A DNA stretch of 64,000 bases from Marinobacter flavimaris (GTDB lineage Bacteria; Pseudomonadota; Gammaproteobacteria; Pseudomonadales; Oleiphilaceae): assembly GCF_002933295.1 (NCBI RefSeq), contig NZ_PSSW01000002.1, forward strand, positions 62,001 through 126,000, written 5' to 3'. Position 1 is the first letter of the stretch. Each line of letters begins with the position of its first letter. The translations under genes were made by a program, and so were the position numbers. Positions 17,805 to 27,542 of the stretch are shown here, in pieces. Under the pieces are notes generated by a model, which saw only the letters and a list, made by a program, of their open reading frames with translations, was not told where the DNA came from and did not search any database.

Positions 17805-19340
17805 ATGACTGATCAAACTCAGAATGCTGCACAGCATGAGGACAACAAGCTGATTGCCGAGCGCCGCGCCAAACTGTCAGAGATGCGCGACCAGGGCAAT
17901 GCCTTCCCGAACGCCTTCCGTCGTGACGCCACCGCCGCGGAACTGCAGGCGAAATATGGTGATAAATCCAAGGAAGAGCTGGAGTCCCTCGGTATCAAGG
18001 TGGCCATTGCCGGCCGCATGATGCTCGATCGCAAGGCATTCAAGGTGGTTCAGGACATGACCGGCCGGATCCAGATCTATGCCTCCAAGGATGTCCAGAA
18101 AGACACCAAGCACTGGGATCTGGGGGATATCGTGGGTGTGCGTGGCACCCTGTCCAAGTCGGGCAAGGGCGACCTGTACGTGACCATGGATGAGTATGTG
18201 CTGCTCACCAAGTCCCTGCGCCCGCTCCCTGAAAAACACAAGGGCCTGACCGACACGGAAGCCCGTTACCGCCACCGCTACGTCGACCTGATGGTCAACG
18301 AGGACAGCCGTCGGGTGTTCTATGCGCGCTCGAAGATCATCAGCGCCATGCGTCAGTACTTCACTGAGCGGGACTTCATGGAAGTGGAAACCCCGATGTT
18401 GCAGGTGATTCCCGGCGGTGCCACAGCGCGTCCCTTCGTGACTCATCACAACGCCCTGGGTATCGACATGTACCTGCGCATTGCGCCGGAGCTGTTCCTG
18501 AAGCGCCTGGTGGTTGGCGGCTTTGAGCGAGTATTCGAGATCAACCGGAACTTCCGCAATGAGGGTCTTTCCACCCGTCATAATCCGGAATTCACCATGG
18601 TCGAGTTCTATCAGGCCTACGCGGACTACAACGACCTGATGGATCTGACCGAAGACATGCTGCGCAGCATTACGCAGAAAGTGCTGGGTACGACGACCGT
18701 CGTGAACACCCGCACCCTGGCGGATGGCAGCGAAGAAACCGTCGAGTACGATTTTGGTAAAGCCTTCGAGCGCCTGACCGTGGTCGACGCCATCCTGCGC
18801 TACAACCCGGACATCAAGCCGGAACAGCTGGCGGACGACGCCAGTGCCCGCCAGGTGGCGAAAAACCTTGGTATTCATCTCAAGGATGGTTGGGGCCTGG
18901 GCAAAGTCCAGATCGAGATCTTCGAGGCGACGGCGGAGCATCGCCTGATGCAGCCGACATTTATCACCGAGTACCCGAAAGAAGTGTCGCCCCTGGCCCG
19001 CTGCAAAGACAGCAACCCGTTCGTCACCGAACGTTTCGAGTTCTTCGTGGGCGGTCGCGAAATCGCCAACGGCTTCTCGGAGCTGAACGACGCCGAAGAT
19101 CAGGCGGAGCGCTTCCAGGCCCAGGTGGCCGAGAAAGAGGCCGGTGACGACGAAGCCATGTTCTACGATGAAGACTACGTGATGGCCCTGGAATACGGCC
19201 TGCCGCCCACCGCCGGTGAAGGTATCGGAATCGACCGGCTGGCCATGCTGCTGACCAACTCGGCATCAATCCGCGACGTTATCCTGTTCCCGGCCATGCG
19301 CCCCGAGCACAAGGCCGACAGCCGTAAAGACGAGGAGTGA
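17805..19340 (+). CDS. lysS: Lysyl-tRNA synthetase, class II
   Basis: A 511-residue class II enzyme charging tRNA-Lys. The N-terminal OB-fold anticodon-binding domain covers about residues 65-165. Motif 2 is seen as [20 protein letters not shown], and motif 3 as [20 protein letters not shown]. It starts 51 bp after prfB, the conserved prfB-lysS order, and ends 3 bp before ung. Confidence 0.98.
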   Translation: MTDQTQNAAQHEDNKLIAERRAKLSEMRDQGNAFPNAFRRDATAAELQAKYGDKSKEELESLGIKVAIAGRMMLDRKAFKVVQDMTGRIQIYASKDVQKDTKHWDLGDIVGVRGTLSKSGKGDLYVTMDEYVLLTKSLRPLPEKHKGLTDTEARYRHRYVDLMVNEDSRRVFYARSKIISAMRQYFTERDFMEVETPMLQVIPGGATARPFVTHHNALGIDMYLRIAPELFLKRLVVGGFERVFEINRNFRNEGLSTRHNPEFTMVEFYQAYADYNDLMDLTEDMLRSITQKVLGTTTVVNTRTLADGSEETVEYDFGKAFERLTVVDAILRYNPDIKPEQLADDASARQVAKNLGIHLKDGWGLGKVQIEIFEATAEHRLMQPTFITEYPKEVSPLARCKDSNPFVTERFEFFVGGREIANGFSELNDAEDQAERFQAQVAEKEAGDDEAMFYDEDYVMALEYGLPPTAGEGIGIDRLAMLLTNSASIRDVILFPAMRPEHKADSRKDEE

Positions 19341-19343
19341 TCC

Positions 19344-20078
19344 ATGAGCCCGGTTGAGGTACTGGCCAGCCAGCTCAGGCCCGACCGGGGCTGGAAAGAG
19401 CATCTCGCGGAAGAATTCCGCCGGCCCTACATGCAGGGCCTGGCGGAGTTCCTCGCCGCCGAGGAACAGGCCGGCAAAGTCCTGTTCCCCGCCAGCCAAC
19501 ACTGCTTCAACGCCCTCAACAGCACGCCACTGGATAACGTGAGAGTGGTCATTCTCGGCCAAGACCCCTACCACGGTCCAGGCCAGGCCCACGGCCTGTG
19601 CTTCTCCGTGCGCCCGAACGTGGCCATCCCGCCCTCACTGGTGAACATCTTCAAGGAAATACAGGACGACCTGGGTATCGCTCCCCCGGACCACGGCTGC
19701 CTGCAGCCCTGGGCCGAGCAGGGCGTACTGCTGCTCAACAGCGTTTTAACCGTCGTTCAGGGCCAGGCCGGCGCCCACCAGGGAAAAGGCTGGGAAACCT
19801 TCACCGACAAGGTCATCGAAACCATCAACCGCGAACGGGAAGGCGTGGTATTCCTGCTCTGGGGCAGCTACGCCAAAAAGAAAGGCCAGCACATCGACCG
19901 CAACAAACATCTGGTCCTCGACGGCCCACACCCGTCACCCCTGAGTGCTTACCGTGGCTTCTTCGGTTGCAAGCACTTCTCAAAGGCCAACGACTGGCTG
20001 GAGCAGCAGGGAAAGCCCACCGTTAACTGGGCGTTGCCAAGCAAAGCTGAGCTGATCGAGAGATACAAGAAGAGCTGA
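19344..20078 (+). CDS. ung: Uracil-DNA glycosylase, family 1
   Basis: A 244-residue enzyme that excises uracil from DNA. The catalytic water-activating loop [18 protein letters not shown] and the leucine-intercalation loop [13 protein letters not shown] are both intact. It is only 3 bp downstream of lysS, so the two are probably cotranscribed, which is not the E. coli arrangement. A REP-like palindrome lies 18 bp after the stop. Confidence 0.97.
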   Translation: MSPVEVLASQLRPDRGWKEHLAEEFRRPYMQGLAEFLAAEEQAGKVLFPASQHCFNALNSTPLDNVRVVILGQDPYHGPGQAHGLCFSVRPNVAIPPSLVNIFKEIQDDLGIAPPDHGCLQPWAEQGVLLLNSVLTVVQGQAGAHQGKGWETFTDKVIETINREREGVVFLLWGSYAKKKGQHIDRNKHLVLDGPHPSPLSAYRGFFGCKHFSKANDWLEQQGKPTVNWALPSKAELIERYKKS

Positions 20079-20095
20079 GGGCATGTCCGCAAGTA

Positions 20096-20208
20096 GTCTT
20101 CGGGATGGGGTCAGGCTCCCAAAACCGCGCGGAGCCATGGATGGCGGAGCCGAGCGTACAGGGAAGTATTCACAGCGTGTTTTGGGAGCCTGACCCCATC
20201 CTGAAGAC
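20096..20208. repeat. REP-like palindromic element (30-bp arms)
   Basis: The left arm (20096-20125) and right arm (20179-20208) are inverted copies matching at 29 of 30 positions, containing the motif GGGGTCAGGCTCCCAAAAC. They enclose 53 bp that include GCCATGGATGGC-type smaller symmetry. Motifs of the type GGGTCAGGCTCCC are, from memory, typical of dispersed palindromes tied to REP-associated tyrosine transposases in gammaproteobacteria. No transposase is present here, so this would be a non-autonomous copy. It sits between the convergent ung and HDOD genes and may also stop transcription from both sides. Confidence 0.75.
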
Positions 20209-20236
20209 GGGCGGTCAAACTCCCAGAGGCAAAAAA

Positions 20237-21070
20237 TTACTGAAGCAGCGCCATCGCCGCTTCCATCTGAGCGTTCAGATCCTCTTCCTCGCTCATGTCG
20301 ATATTCGGATCCAACCCCAGACGATCAAAGGCCGAAATCTTCGTCCAGTCCATCTCCGTCCACGGATGCTCCGAACCCGCAACCAGCTGCAGGTTGGCAA
20401 CCATCACGAGATCCGCATAGTCGGCCGCCGGCACCTCACGGTTGAAGTTGGCGTATTCTAGGGGAACGTTCTGAAGCTCCTTCGGGAAATCCCACTTCTT
20501 AAGGATTGTCGCCCCGATCTTCGGATGCAGTTCATCAACCACGTTGTCCAGCATGATGCTGCTGATCTGGATGTCCTGGTCTTCTACATAGCGCAGGATG
20601 GGCAGTACGCCGATCAGATGCACAAGGCCTGCAAGGGTAGCCTGGTCCGGCTTGAGTTTGGTGTAGTGTTGCGCCAGAACGTGGCAGACGCCGGCCACTT
20701 CGGTACTGGTCTGCCAGGTGGCCCGCATGCGCTTGTCGATCATGTCGGACGTGGCCTGGAACATCTGCTCCATGGCCAGGCCCATGGCCAGGTTGCTGGT
20801 GTAGGCCATACCGAGGCGACTTACCGCCATGTTCAGGTTCTCAATGGCTCGGCTGCCCCGGAACAGCGGGCTGTTGGTCACCCGGATGATGCGTGCGGAC
20901 AGGGCCGTGTCATTGCTGATGACCTTTACCAAGTCGGCTATTGAAGAATCCTCGGATTGCGCAATGTCTCTGACCTGAAGGGCTACCTCCGGAAGGGTGG
21001 GAAGCACCAGCTTGTCATTTTCGATGGCTGCGTTGAGATCGGCTTTGATGGTTTCAACAATATTCGACAT
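20237..21070 (-). CDS. HDOD domain protein
   Basis: A 277-residue protein made mainly of one HDOD domain (about residues 15-215), the HD-related output domain found in signalling proteins. Typical segments are LPTLPEVALQVRDIAQ, LVKVISNDTALSARIIRVTNSPLF and TLAGLVHLIGVLPILRY. The HD metal ligands are not preserved, as usual for HDOD. I choose the ATG at 21070 (MSNIVETI) because the upstream extension is poor in typical residues, although no strong ribosome site is visible. It is a single gene with its own likely promoter. The target is unknown. Confidence 0.85.
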   Translation of the reverse strand: MSNIVETIKADLNAAIENDKLVLPTLPEVALQVRDIAQSEDSSIADLVKVISNDTALSARIIRVTNSPLFRGSRAIENLNMAVSRLGMAYTSNLAMGLAMEQMFQATSDMIDKRMRATWQTSTEVAGVCHVLAQHYTKLKPDQATLAGLVHLIGVLPILRYVEDQDIQISSIMLDNVVDELHPKIGATILKKWDFPKELQNVPLEYANFNREVPAADYADLVMVANLQLVAGSEHPWTEMDWTKISAFDRLGLDPNIDMSEEEDLNAQMEAAMALLQ

Positions 21071-21164
21071 GGTCAGTAAAGGTCCGCTTAAAGATTTCGA
21101 AGAATGGCCAGAATGCCTGGGCCACTGTCCGAACAATCAAATATGTGAGCTGCTGCATAGCAAA

Positions 21165-21194
21165 ATAGCAAATTCTGGCGCGTTTGCCTGTCAA
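21165..21194 (-). promoter_or_regulatory. Probable promoter of the HDOD gene
   Basis: On the minus strand TTGACA (21194-21189) is followed after 18 bp by TGCTAT (21170-21165). It lies about 95 bp upstream of the ATG and just past the ygfZ stop. The -35 is perfect, the -10 only fair. Confidence 0.5.
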
Positions 21195-21195
21195 C

Positions 21196-22191
21196 TTATG
21201 TATCTGATTGTGCGCTTTTTTCCCTTTCGGGCACCGGGTAGGGCAGTGGCATTGGCTCCAGCGTCACCTGTGACAGGCCCTCCGGATGCAAGGCGTTTTC
21301 AGCGGCATCGTGGCGAACCACCGCAAGTAATTCAACGCTGCCGTCGCGGTATTTGATCGCATTGACCACTTCTCCGACTGACCGCTCGCCAGCAAATAAT
21401 GCGGTTCCGGGGGTTGGCAAGTCTTCTGACTGTTCAATACGGAAGCGGAAAAGGCTCTTTTTCAATTGCCCAAGGAAGTGCATGCGGGCAATCACTTCCT
21501 GACCCGTGTAGCAGCCTTTCTTGAAATGCACGCCGCCCACATGCTGCCAGTTCAGCATCTGAGGCACGAAGGACTCTTGTGTGGCGGTAGTCAGGGAGGC
21601 GACGCCCGCTGCGATTTCGGAGGCCTGCCAGTCGGCCGCCGACATACGGGCGCTGGCGGGAAGTGCTGCTTCGCCCTCTTCAGTGTGCCAGAACTCGAAG
21701 CGGGGCGTGCCCTCGGCTGTCGATTGCGTCTTCACGAGGATGCCGTCAGGGAGTGTGCAGGCGTCCCCGAGCTCTTTCAGAGAATCCAGTGGCTTTCCGG
21801 CGAGCGTTTCTGCCAGGCCGTCGCCCAGAATCCCTATAATCTTCGTTTCCTGAACCACCTCCATAGTGGTTCCACGAAACAGCATCAGATATTTGCGCAA
21901 GTGGCTGATGATGTCGTCAGCGAGTTCGGCGGGAAAGTCCATCAGGATATCGTCGCCTGAACGGACCATACGTGTGAGGCAGTAGGCGCGACCCTTGGGC
22001 GTTGCTGCGGCCGCGCGCGGCGAATACTCCGGGATTACCTCATCGAGGTTCTGGCTGAACTGGCCCTGAAGAAACTTGTCGGTGCCCGGGCCGCTGACGC
22101 ATACAACCACGCGGTTGTCGAGATCCGCCCAACCGTTGTCCGGCAGGGGATACTCTGCAACGGCAGATACAGAAGCGTCTGTGTCGGTCAT
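21196..22191 (-). CDS. ygfZ: tRNA-modifying/folate-binding protein YgfZ
   Basis: A 331-residue GcvT-like protein. The signature KGCYTGQEV (residues 225-233) with its conserved cysteine is present. YgfZ is a folate-dependent factor that supports certain iron-sulphur enzymes, including the MiaB tRNA thiolase. GGAG lies about 7 bases before the ATG. It is the last gene of the leftward nadB-sdhE-ygfX-ygfZ cluster, 21 bp after ygfX; its link to Fe-S enzymes fits its neighbour sdhE. Confidence 0.95.
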   Translation of the reverse strand: MTDTDASVSAVAEYPLPDNGWADLDNRVVVCVSGPGTDKFLQGQFSQNLDEVIPEYSPRAAAATPKGRAYCLTRMVRSGDDILMDFPAELADDIISHLRKYLMLFRGTTMEVVQETKIIGILGDGLAETLAGKPLDSLKELGDACTLPDGILVKTQSTAEGTPRFEFWHTEEGEAALPASARMSAADWQASEIAAGVASLTTATQESFVPQMLNWQHVGGVHFKKGCYTGQEVIARMHFLGQLKKSLFRFRIEQSEDLPTPGTALFAGERSVGEVVNAIKYRDGSVELLAVVRHDAAENALHPEGLSQVTLEPMPLPYPVPEREKSAQSDT

Positions 22192-22212
22192 GGCGTACTC
22201 CAGGTTATTGAA

Positions 22213-22677
22213 TCAGTGAGATGATCGCCGGGGGCGGCCCAGTCTGAGCCAGACCCTGAGACGACGGAAATCCTCCGCCGGAACATTGCCCGGGCTTCCG
22301 GGTACTGGTGCCAGCAGGAGTGAAGTGTATGACCGGAATCTGGTGCCGGCAGGCCGAAGTTTCAAGAGTGCCAGGCCTGACCAGATCCGGCTGGAGGCAA
22401 GTGGAATAACCTCTACCCTCTGCTTGTCTCCGATTCTGGCATACATTTTATCGTGTTCGATCAGGAGACCACTCACGGAACCACAGCCCATAAGTAACCC
22501 GTTTGACCGATACTGCAGGGCGGCGCCCCACAGTGCAATGGGGATTGCAACGAGAAGCCAGAATTTGTCTGCCAGTAGCGCCATCAACAGGAAAGCCAGC
22601 AGCAAAACCCATGGCAGCACCGCAAGCAGGCCAACCAGCAGCGAGGGCGTGAGCGTTAGTTCAATCCGGCTGGACAC
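22213..22677 (-). CDS. ygfX: YgfX-like membrane protein
   Basis: A 154-residue protein with two adjacent hydrophobic helices near the N-terminus ([20 protein letters not shown] and [18 protein letters not shown]) and a basic C-terminus. This is the layout of E. coli YgfX (CptA), described with its partner YgfY/SdhE. I start it at the GTG at 22677, which overlaps the end of sdhE by 17 bp, because the longer open frame upstream is simply the sdhE sequence in another frame. Overlap and synteny carry most of the identification; sequence conservation in this family is low. Confidence 0.72.
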   Translation of the reverse strand: MSSRIELTLTPSLLVGLLAVLPWVLLLAFLLMALLADKFWLLVAIPIALWGAALQYRSNGLLMGCGSVSGLLIEHDKMYARIGDKQRVEVIPLASSRIWSGLALLKLRPAGTRFRSYTSLLLAPVPGSPGNVPAEDFRRLRVWLRLGRPRRSSH

Positions 22678-22945
22678 GTTTGAGAATGATGTCGACCATG
22701 CGTTGAAGATCGGGATCGGCCGGGCGGCTGCGTTGCATGAACCACTCAAACATGTCGTTATCTTCGCAGGTGAGCAGTTTCTTGTAGCGGGCCTGGTCTT
22801 CAGCGTCCAGATCGCGGAAGGCCTCTTCCATGAAGGGAATCAAAAGGTTGTCCAGCTCCAGCATGCCTCTACGGCTATGCCACCAGAGGCGGTTGAATTC
22901 TGCTTTTTCAGACGATGCAGGTGTCTCTGACATAGTGTTTACCAT
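22661..22945 (-). CDS. sdhE: Succinate dehydrogenase assembly factor SdhE
   Basis: A 94-residue protein of the SdhE/Sdh5 family that promotes covalent FAD attachment to succinate dehydrogenase and fumarate reductase flavoproteins. The RGxxE motif is visible in [12 protein letters not shown], followed by the family-typical [16 protein letters not shown] precedes the ATG by about 5 bases. It sits 27 bp after nadB and overlaps ygfX. Its neighbour NadB is itself a flavoprotein of the succinate dehydrogenase superfamily, although NadB binds FAD non-covalently. Confidence 0.94.
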   Translation of the reverse strand: MVNTMSETPASSEKAEFNRLWWHSRRGMLELDNLLIPFMEEAFRDLDAEDQARYKKLLTCEDNDMFEWFMQRSRPADPDLQRMVDIILKRVQPD

Positions 22946-22972
22946 TGAATCCTGTGTAAAAACGGTGTTCGT

Positions 22973-24598
22973 TCAGGGCGCGAGTGTACGGTAGGTGGTG
23001 GGAACCAGCACGGTATCACGCACCTCATTGATCAGTCCCGGATAATCGAGAGTGTAGTGCAGCCCTCGGCTTTCCCTGCGCTGCAGTGCCGAACATATGA
23101 TGAGATCAGACACGGTGACCAGGTTACGAAGTTCCAGCAGGTCATTGGTGACACGGTAGTTGCTGTAGAACTCGCCGATTTCCGCAGACAAAAGATCCAC
23201 CCGGTGCTTGGCCCGCTGCAGCCGCTTGGTGGTTCGCACAATGCCGACGTAGTCCCACATGAAATGGCGAAGCTCGTCCCAGTTGTGGGAGATTACCACG
23301 TCTTCGTCAGAGTCCCGCACCTGGCTTTCATCCCAGTCTGGTGCCTCTGGCGGTGGTGGAATGTCGGCTTCCCGGCGGGCAATATCCGCCGCAGCCGCAC
23401 GGCCATAAACCAGGCATTCCAGCAGGGAGTTGCTGGCCATTCGGTTGGCCCCATGGAGCCCGGTGAAGGCAGCCTCGCCGACCACGTAGAGCTGGTTAAC
23501 ATCGGTTCGGGCACGTTCATCGCTCATGATTCCGCCACAGGTGTAGTGAGCGGCTGGAACCACGGGAATGGGCTCCCGGGTAATATCGATACCGAAGCCC
23601 AGACACTTCTCGTAGATGGTGGGGAAGTGGTGCTTTATAAAGTCGGCGGGTTTGTGGCTGATGTCCAGGTAGAGATGATCAGCACCCAGTCGTTTCATTT
23701 CGTGGTCAATGGCCCGGGCAACGATATCACGGGGCGCCAACTCGCCACGCTCGTCAAAGCGATCCATAAACCGGGAACCATCCGGCAGTTTCAGCAGGCC
23801 GCCCTCGCCCCTCACGGCTTCCGTGATCAGGAAGGATTTGGCGTGGGGGTGATAAAGGCATGTAGGGTGAAACTGGTTGAACTCCATGTTTGCCACCCTG
23901 CAGCCGGCCCGCCAGGCCATCGCAATCCCGTCTCCGGAAGCGCCGTCCGGATTGGTTGTGTAGCGGTAGGCCTTGGAGGCGCCGCCGGTGGCAATCACTG
24001 TGAATCGTGCCCGGAACAGCTCTACATGGTTGTCTTCAAGGTTCAGGATGTAGGCACCGACGCATCGGTTTCCCGGCAGGGACAGTTTGCGATTGGTGAT
24101 CAGATCCACAGCCACCCTACCAGACATGAGTTCTATGTTAGGTCGTGCCTCTGCCTGGGAGGTGAGGGTGGTTGAGACCGCATGCCCCGTGGCATCGGCT
24201 GCATGAATGATGCGCCGATGACTGTGGCCGCCCTCACGGGTCAGGTGGTAGTGGGCGTCCTGATCCCGCGTAAAATCGACACCGGAATCGATCAGCCAGT
24301 TGATGCTTTCCTTGCCATGTTCCACGGTAAAGCGCACGGCATCCTCGTGGCACAGGCCTGCGCCAGCATTGAGGGTGTCGGAGATGTGGTTTTCGGTGGA
24401 ATCCTGATCATCCAGAACTGCGGCGATACCGCCTTGTGCCCAGAGCGTGGCGCCGCTGCTGATCTGGGCCTTGCTCACCACGCAGACCTTCAGGTGCTCC
24501 GGCAGATTGAGCGCGACGGTGAGGCCGGCAGCACCACTGCCGATAATGAGAACATCGTATTCGAAGGACTGTGGCATCGGGTCGTTATCGCAGGCCAT
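22973..24598 (-). CDS. nadB: L-aspartate oxidase
   Basis: A 541-residue flavoenzyme oxidising aspartate to iminoaspartate, the first step of de novo NAD synthesis, with NadA as partner. The FAD dinucleotide motif is [13 protein letters not shown] near the N-terminus. The active-site regions [23 protein letters not shown] and [11 protein letters not shown] are those of the succinate dehydrogenase/fumarate reductase flavoprotein superfamily. An ATG seven codons downstream (24577) is an equally possible start. It is divergent from the sigma-E gene, the arrangement conserved in E. coli and Pseudomonas. Confidence 0.96.
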   Translation of the reverse strand: MACDNDPMPQSFEYDVLIIGSGAAGLTVALNLPEHLKVCVVSKAQISSGATLWAQGGIAAVLDDQDSTENHISDTLNAGAGLCHEDAVRFTVEHGKESINWLIDSGVDFTRDQDAHYHLTREGGHSHRRIIHAADATGHAVSTTLTSQAEARPNIELMSGRVAVDLITNRKLSLPGNRCVGAYILNLEDNHVELFRARFTVIATGGASKAYRYTTNPDGASGDGIAMAWRAGCRVANMEFNQFHPTCLYHPHAKSFLITEAVRGEGGLLKLPDGSRFMDRFDERGELAPRDIVARAIDHEMKRLGADHLYLDISHKPADFIKHHFPTIYEKCLGFGIDITREPIPVVPAAHYTCGGIMSDERARTDVNQLYVVGEAAFTGLHGANRMASNSLLECLVYGRAAAADIARREADIPPPPEAPDWDESQVRDSDEDVVISHNWDELRHFMWDYVGIVRTTKRLQRAKHRVDLLSAEIGEFYSNYRVTNDLLELRNLVTVSDLIICSALQRRESRGLHYTLDYPGLINEVRDTVLVPTTYRTLAP

Positions 24599-24614
24599 AA
24601 TGTGGACGTGTATT

Positions 24615-24642
24615 GAACTAAACTTTACGCTTGCTGTCTATT
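24615..24642 (+). promoter_or_regulatory. Sigma-E/AlgU-type autoregulatory promoter
   Basis: GAACTA (24615-24620) and TCTATT (24637-24642) are separated by 16 bp. This closely fits the AlgU/RpoE consensus (GAACTT, 16-17 bp, TCtgA/TCTAA). It lies directly between the divergent nadB and the sigma factor gene, about 140 bp before the likely algU start. Confidence 0.7.
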
Positions 24643-24780
24643 TGGCCTGACAGGGTGAGCCGCCTGACCGGTGGTCTAGCCCGTTTCATGAACGGACGCC
24701 GGATAGCATCAATGACGCAGCGAAACTTGGTACAGGCCGGACAGCTGGCCATCAAATCAGGGAACCCCGGCAACCAGTCC

Positions 24781-25398
24781 ATGACTCCTGATACAGAGAA
24801 ACAACAGGGCGATCACCCGGACAGCCAGACGGATCTGCAGCTGGTGCGCAAGGTCCGTAATGGTGATCGCGCCGCCTTCGATCTTCTGGTGGTCAAGTAC
24901 CAATCCAGAGTCGCATCAATTATCAGTCGGTACGTCTACGACAGTCAGGAAGTCATGGATCTGACCCAGGAGACCTTCGTAAAGGCGTTCAGGGCGATCG
25001 AGCGCTTCCGCGGGGACAGCGCCTTCTATACATGGCTGTACCGGATTGCCGTCAATACCGCGAAGAATTACCTGGAATCCCGCGGCCGGCGGCCGCAGGG
25101 CAGTGCCGACTCGGCGGAAGCGGAGAATTTCGATGACGGTTCACGGCTGCGTGACACCGCTTCGCCTGAACGGCTCCTGCAACGGGAACAGCTCCAGAAA
25201 GAATTGAACAAGGCGATCGCCCAGCTTCCTGAGGAGTTGCGCTCTGCCTTTCTGCTCAGGGAATACGATGGGCTGAGCTATGAGGATATCGCGGGTATCC
25301 TCGAGTGCCCGATCGGTACTGTCCGTTCAAGAATATTCAGGGCCCGGGATGCGGTTGATCGGCATCTCGGGCCTTTACTCAATCACTCGGTGACGTAA
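24781..25398 (+). CDS. algU: ECF sigma factor AlgU/RpoE (sigma-E)
   Basis: A 205-residue extracytoplasmic-function sigma factor. Region 2 contains GDRAAFDLLVVKYQSRV and DLTQETFVKAFRAIERFRG; region 4 contains LPEELRSAFLLREYDGLSYEDIAGILECPIGTVRSRIFRAR. These match E. coli RpoE and P. aeruginosa AlgU closely. It directs the envelope-stress regulon. The ATG at 24781 is the best start, giving a slightly longer N-terminus than usual. Still longer starts are open upstream (24712), and no start has a strong ribosome site. The gene is followed by its anti-sigma genes. Confidence 0.96.
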   Translation: MTPDTEKQQGDHPDSQTDLQLVRKVRNGDRAAFDLLVVKYQSRVASIISRYVYDSQEVMDLTQETFVKAFRAIERFRGDSAFYTWLYRIAVNTAKNYLESRGRRPQGSADSAEAENFDDGSRLRDTASPERLLQREQLQKELNKAIAQLPEELRSAFLLREYDGLSYEDIAGILECPIGTVRSRIFRARDAVDRHLGPLLNHSVT

Positions 25399-25413
25399 TT
25401 GAGGTTGCATCCC

Positions 25414-25974
25414 ATGGATGATCGTCTCAGAGAAACACTGTCCGCCATGATGGACGACGAAGCTGACGAACTTTCGGTACGTCGCCTGCTTTCCCACGAT
25501 CGCCAGGACGAGGTTCGGGCGCAGTGGCAGCGTTGGCAGGATGTTCGCGACCTTATGCATGACGGCCACTCGCCGGCCCACGGTATGGACGTCAGTGTGG
25601 GCGTCCGTGAACGGCTTGACGGGCGGGGCACCACCGCGGTCAGGCCTGAAGCTGCCGTACAGGCCACCAGGTCCGGCCGCTGGCACTGGCCGGCTGCCGC
25701 CATGGTTGCCATGGCGCTGCTGGTCGGGTTCGGTGCGGGTGCCGGTTGGGATTCATCCGCGACCGGGCCGGTTCAGCCGGTGACCGCAGCTGCACCAGAA
25801 ACGCCTGTGCAGGACCAGCCGGTCAGGGAAATTGCCCTGCAGGGTCTTGATGAGGAACAGTGGGAGTATATGAGTCGCTACCTGCTGGAACACGCACAGC
25901 ACAACAGTGTTGGCGCCGGGCGGGGCGCCGTCGGCTATGCCCGTCTGGTCAGTGCCAATGGTGCCGGCTACTGA
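25414..25974 (+). CDS. mucA: Anti-sigma factor MucA/RseA
   Basis: A 186-residue single-pass inner-membrane anti-sigma factor. The cytoplasmic N-terminal RseA domain contains LRETLSAMMDDEADELSVRRLL, which binds the sigma factor. A transmembrane helix is at about residues 92-112, and the periplasmic part ends in LVSANGAGY. Regulated proteolysis of this protein releases sigma-E. I use the ATG at 25414, 9 bases after GAGG, over the TTG at 25399. The protein appears full length, with no sign of the truncations seen in mucoid P. aeruginosa. Confidence 0.92.
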   Translation: MDDRLRETLSAMMDDEADELSVRRLLSHDRQDEVRAQWQRWQDVRDLMHDGHSPAHGMDVSVGVRERLDGRGTTAVRPEAAVQATRSGRWHWPAAAMVAMALLVGFGAGAGWDSSATGPVQPVTAAAPETPVQDQPVREIALQGLDEEQWEYMSRYLLEHAQHNSVGAGRGAVGYARLVSANGAGY

Positions 25975-25996
25975 ACCCCGGAGCGAGAGTTTAATC

Positions 25997-27016
25997 ATGC
26001 CTCGAGTCTTAATTAATGTTGTCCCAAGCCGTGCGTTGTCCATGCTCGTGGGTTTTTTGCTCGCGCTTGCTGGGTCGCTGCCGGCTGCCGCGGACGAAGA
26101 CGAGGCATCCGCCTGGCTTGAAAGGCTGGGTCCGGCCCTGAACATGACGTCCTACCGCGGTGTGTTCGTATACGCCCGGGGCGAGAGCGTACACTCAATG
26201 CAGATTGCCCATCGTTACAATGATGGCGTTGTAGAGGAGCGGCTGGTTCTGCAGGACGGCGGCAGTGGAGAAATTGTTCGCAAAGGCATGAATGTGGTCT
26301 GCGTGCTCCCTGAGACAGGCCGCGTCAAGCTTGACCAGGTGATTCCTTCAGGCCCGTTCGCCGAAGCGTTCACCAGTCAGCTGATGCCGGTCAGCCACTG
26401 GTATCGGGCGGAAATGAAAGGTGAGGACCGGGTTGCAGGGTATGACGTGGTTTCAGTGGCGCTAAGCGCCAAGGATTCCTACCGCTACAGTCATCGGCTT
26501 TGGCTGGAGAAATCCACCGGTCTTCTGGTCAAGAGTCACGTTCGTAATGCCGAGGGGGAAGTGCTCGAGCAGTTTCAGTTCACCAGCCTGCACATCGGCG
26601 AGGACATTCCCGATAGCGAATTCGAGATCCGCACCGAGGGCCGGGAAATTTCCAGAACGCTGGATGAGCCCGCTGTTACGGCATCGGTGGTCCAGCGTAT
26701 GGATGGGTGGCAGCTTGGCTGGCGCCCGGAAGGGTTTGTCCCTGCGGCGGCGCCCCGCTCCGGCAAGGGCCAGGCCGTTGCCTTCTCCGATGGCCTGGCC
26801 GCTTTTTCGGTCTTCGTTGAGCCGGCTGGCCCGGTTACCATGCCGACGGGCGCCTCCCTGATTGGCGCCACCACCGTTTATATGCATCAGGTGACGGAAG
26901 GGGATAGCGCTTTTCTGGTTACCGTCGTGGGTGAGCTGCCTCCGCAGACTGCGCGCCAGGTTGCCGAATCGGTGCGTATTGAAGACTCGGTGGCCCTGGG
27001 TGCGGGTGAGCCGTGA
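25997..27016 (+). CDS. mucB: Periplasmic sigma-E regulator MucB/RseB
   Basis: A 339-residue precursor with a signal peptide (about residues 1-33, ending LPAAADE). Two RseB domains follow: a large lipoprotein-carrier-like fold with SYRGVFVYARGESVHSMQI and RYSHRLWLEKSTGLLVKS, and a smaller C-terminal domain (about 225-330). RseB shields the periplasmic tail of the anti-sigma factor from proteases and senses lipopolysaccharide or lipids. It starts 22 bp after mucA, with GAGCGAGAG upstream, and overlaps rseC by 4 bp. Confidence 0.94.
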   Translation: MPRVLINVVPSRALSMLVGFLLALAGSLPAAADEDEASAWLERLGPALNMTSYRGVFVYARGESVHSMQIAHRYNDGVVEERLVLQDGGSGEIVRKGMNVVCVLPETGRVKLDQVIPSGPFAEAFTSQLMPVSHWYRAEMKGEDRVAGYDVVSVALSAKDSYRYSHRLWLEKSTGLLVKSHVRNAEGEVLEQFQFTSLHIGEDIPDSEFEIRTEGREISRTLDEPAVTASVVQRMDGWQLGWRPEGFVPAAAPRSGKGQAVAFSDGLAAFSVFVEPAGPVTMPTGASLIGATTVYMHQVTEGDSAFLVTVVGELPPQTARQVAESVRIEDSVALGAGEP

Positions 27017-27462
27017 TTACTGAAACTGGAAAAGTGGTCGCGCTCAAGGGCGACAAGGTCTGGGTCCAGACGATCCGAACCAGCGCCTGTCAGAGTTGTG
27101 CTGCCCGCAATGGTTGTGGTCAGAAAGTCCTGGCGGCTGCCTCGGGCGGGCGCGCCAACCAGATTCTGGTGACCAACTCGGTCAATGCCAGGGTGGGAGA
27201 TGAAGTAACCATCGGAATTGATGAGCAGGCGTTGCTGGGTGCTTCCATTCTGGTCTATGCCATCCCACTGATCCTGATGGTTGTCGCAAGTATCCTCGGG
27301 CACCAGATGTCCGGTGGTAGCGACGGCGCTGCGATGCTGGCCGCTGTCGCTGGCCTGGCTCTGGGTTTTTTCGCAGGACGCAAACTGCAAGACGCGGGCG
27401 GCAAGGAGTATGAGCCCCGCCTGGTCCGGGTAAGCCGGATAGCCTCTGAAAACTGTCTGTAA
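27013..27462 (+). CDS. rseC: RseC/MucC family membrane protein
   Basis: A 149-residue protein with an N-terminal cysteine cluster (SACQSCAARNGCGQ), two membrane helices (about 80-100 and 108-125) and a soluble C-terminus. This is the RseC/MucC layout. RseC has a modest role in sigma-E control and has been linked to the SoxR-reducing complex. The start is GTG, overlapping the mucB stop by 4 bp (GTGA), which implies coupled translation. Confidence 0.92.
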   Translation: MITETGKVVALKGDKVWVQTIRTSACQSCAARNGCGQKVLAAASGGRANQILVTNSVNARVGDEVTIGIDEQALLGASILVYAIPLILMVVASILGHQMSGGSDGAAMLAAVAGLALGFFAGRKLQDAGGKEYEPRLVRVSRIASENCL

Positions 27463-27542
27463 ACCCTACGGTTTTGTAAGTTGAAAATCGGTGGGCCGAA
27501 CCCAAAACTACGCCTAGGTGTAAGCACAACAGGGGGTACAAC

